Source of the DNA: an uncultured Pseudomonadota bacterium
Lineage (GTDB): Bacteria; Lernaellota; Lernaellaia; Lernaellales; Lernaellaceae
DNA length: 6,845 nt
Direction: 5' to 3'
Assembly: GCA_937967875.1 (NCBI GenBank)
Contig: CALBTQ010000153.1
Span: forward strand, 1 to 6,845
Each line of letters starts with the position of its first letter. Position 1 is the stretch's first letter. A program made the translations under genes and the position numbers. A model generated the notes under the pieces. It did no database searches. It was not told the origin of the DNA and worked only from the letters and a program-made list of their open reading frames with translations. This document shows positions 6,443 through 6,845 of the stretch, in pieces.

Positions 6443-6799
6443 TCATTCGACCAGCTCTTCCCAACGATCGACGCCGGTTGCCGCGCATAACTCCACGGCG
6501 GCTTCGATCAATTCCAATCCCAAGTCCAGTTGCATGCCGAGGCATTCGAGCTCGGCCAATTGCAGATCGATTTTTTCATCGGTCGGCAGCGTATCCTGTT
6601 GTTCGGCGGCGTCGATCAAACGCGAAATTTGCGGCAGAAAGTCGGCGTGCTCGTTGTGCAGCGACTGCCATTGAGCCAACGCCGTTTGGTAACGGGCGAG
6701 GGCGGCGGACAGTTCCAGCTCGATGGTTTCGTTCACCGCGGCGGCGCTGACGCTTCCCCGTTCGACGGCCATCGATGCGGCGCGCAGATTGCCCACGTT
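6443..6799 (-). CDS. TolC/OEP-like outer-membrane efflux protein, C-terminal fragment
   Basis: Only the last 118 residues are present, beginning NVGNLRAASMAVERG, because the contig ends in adapter. An apparent start at 6814 (Met-Leu-Phe-Arg-Ser) is encoded by adapter bases and is not real. The fragment is almost wholly alpha-helical and follows the pattern of the second OEP repeat of CzcC- or TolC-type proteins: an N-x-G-x-x-x-A-A opening, a long helix (ELELSAALARYQTALAQWQSL), a turn with LPQI, then a second long helix (DLQLAELECLGMQLDLGLELIEAAVEL) and a short TG-containing end. If right, it forms the periplasmic tunnel and outer-membrane duct of a tripartite efflux system. A generic coiled-coil protein cannot be excluded. 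It is followed by the VTC gene after 13 bases. Confidence 0.5.
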   Translation of the reverse strand, partial: NVGNLRAASMAVERGSVSAAAVNETIELELSAALARYQTALAQWQSLHNEHADFLPQISRLIDAAEQQDTLPTDEKIDLQLAELECLGMQLDLGLELIEAAVELCAATGVDRWEELVE

Positions 6800-6845
6800 A
6801 GATCGGAAGAGCACACGTCTGAACTCCAGTCACCGAATACGATCT
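6800..6845 (+). other. Illumina TruSeq adapter and index (sequencing artefact)
   Basis: From 6800 the sequence begins AGATCGGAAGAGCACACGTC and matches the standard TruSeq index adapter through CCAGTCAC at 6833. Then comes an 8-base index, CGAATACG (6834-6841), and ATCT, the first bases of the adapter after the index. None of this is genomic. The contig should be trimmed at 6799. Confidence 0.98.

Noticed and set aside
5872..6750. Plus-strand ORF of 292 codons
   Set aside because: It is antisense to the VTC-domain gene and the efflux fragment, and its translation has no recognisable motif.

Overview
The window looks like one end of a short-read metagenomic contig from an uncultured bacterium of the broad 'deltaproteobacterial' type (Myxococcota- or Lernaellota-like). 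The clues are a moderately high GC content, a lipoprotein with MopE-type Asp-Cys-Asp-Asp repeats fused to a right-handed beta-helix, secreted proteins with poly-aspartate tails ending in Gly-Cys-Gly-Cys, and a selenoprotein. The taxon is an inference; the window has no marker gene. The last 46 bases are Illumina TruSeq adapter plus index, so genomic sequence ends at about 6799.

All supported genes lie on the minus strand and are read from right to left. At the right edge is the C-terminal part of a TolC/OEP-like outer-membrane efflux protein, cut by the contig end. It is followed closely by a soluble VTC-domain protein of the triphosphate-tunnel fold, whose ribosome binding site abuts the upstream stop. 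After a gap of about 107 bases comes the most notable gene: a GrdB-family protein whose reading frame is interrupted by one in-frame TGA. That TGA sits in a UxxC motif and is followed 11 nt later by a perfectly placed hairpin. I read it as a selenocysteine codon with a bacterial SECIS, so the two apparent ORFs (4652-5005 and 5033-5542) are one selenoprotein of 296 residues. A stand-alone 2-oxoacid dehydrogenase E2-type acyltransferase follows directly and is probably co-transcribed.

The left half encodes cell-surface or secreted proteins. First is a putative lipoprotein with two MopE-like repeats and a beta-helix. Then comes a region of about 410 bases without an ordinary gene. It holds a short broken coding remnant with its own sigma70-like promoter and ribosome binding site, a signal-peptide-like stretch and an Asp-rich GGGCGC tail. 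Last is an exported six-bladed Kelch/TIG protein with nine DDDxx pentapeptide repeats and a GCGC terminus, closed by a strong UUCG-loop terminator. An 18-bp palindromic element occurs both upstream of the Kelch gene and just beyond its terminator, and may be a shared operator.

The window shows no tRNA, rRNA, CRISPR array or insertion sequence. The long plus-strand ORFs are antisense shadows of the minus-strand genes.
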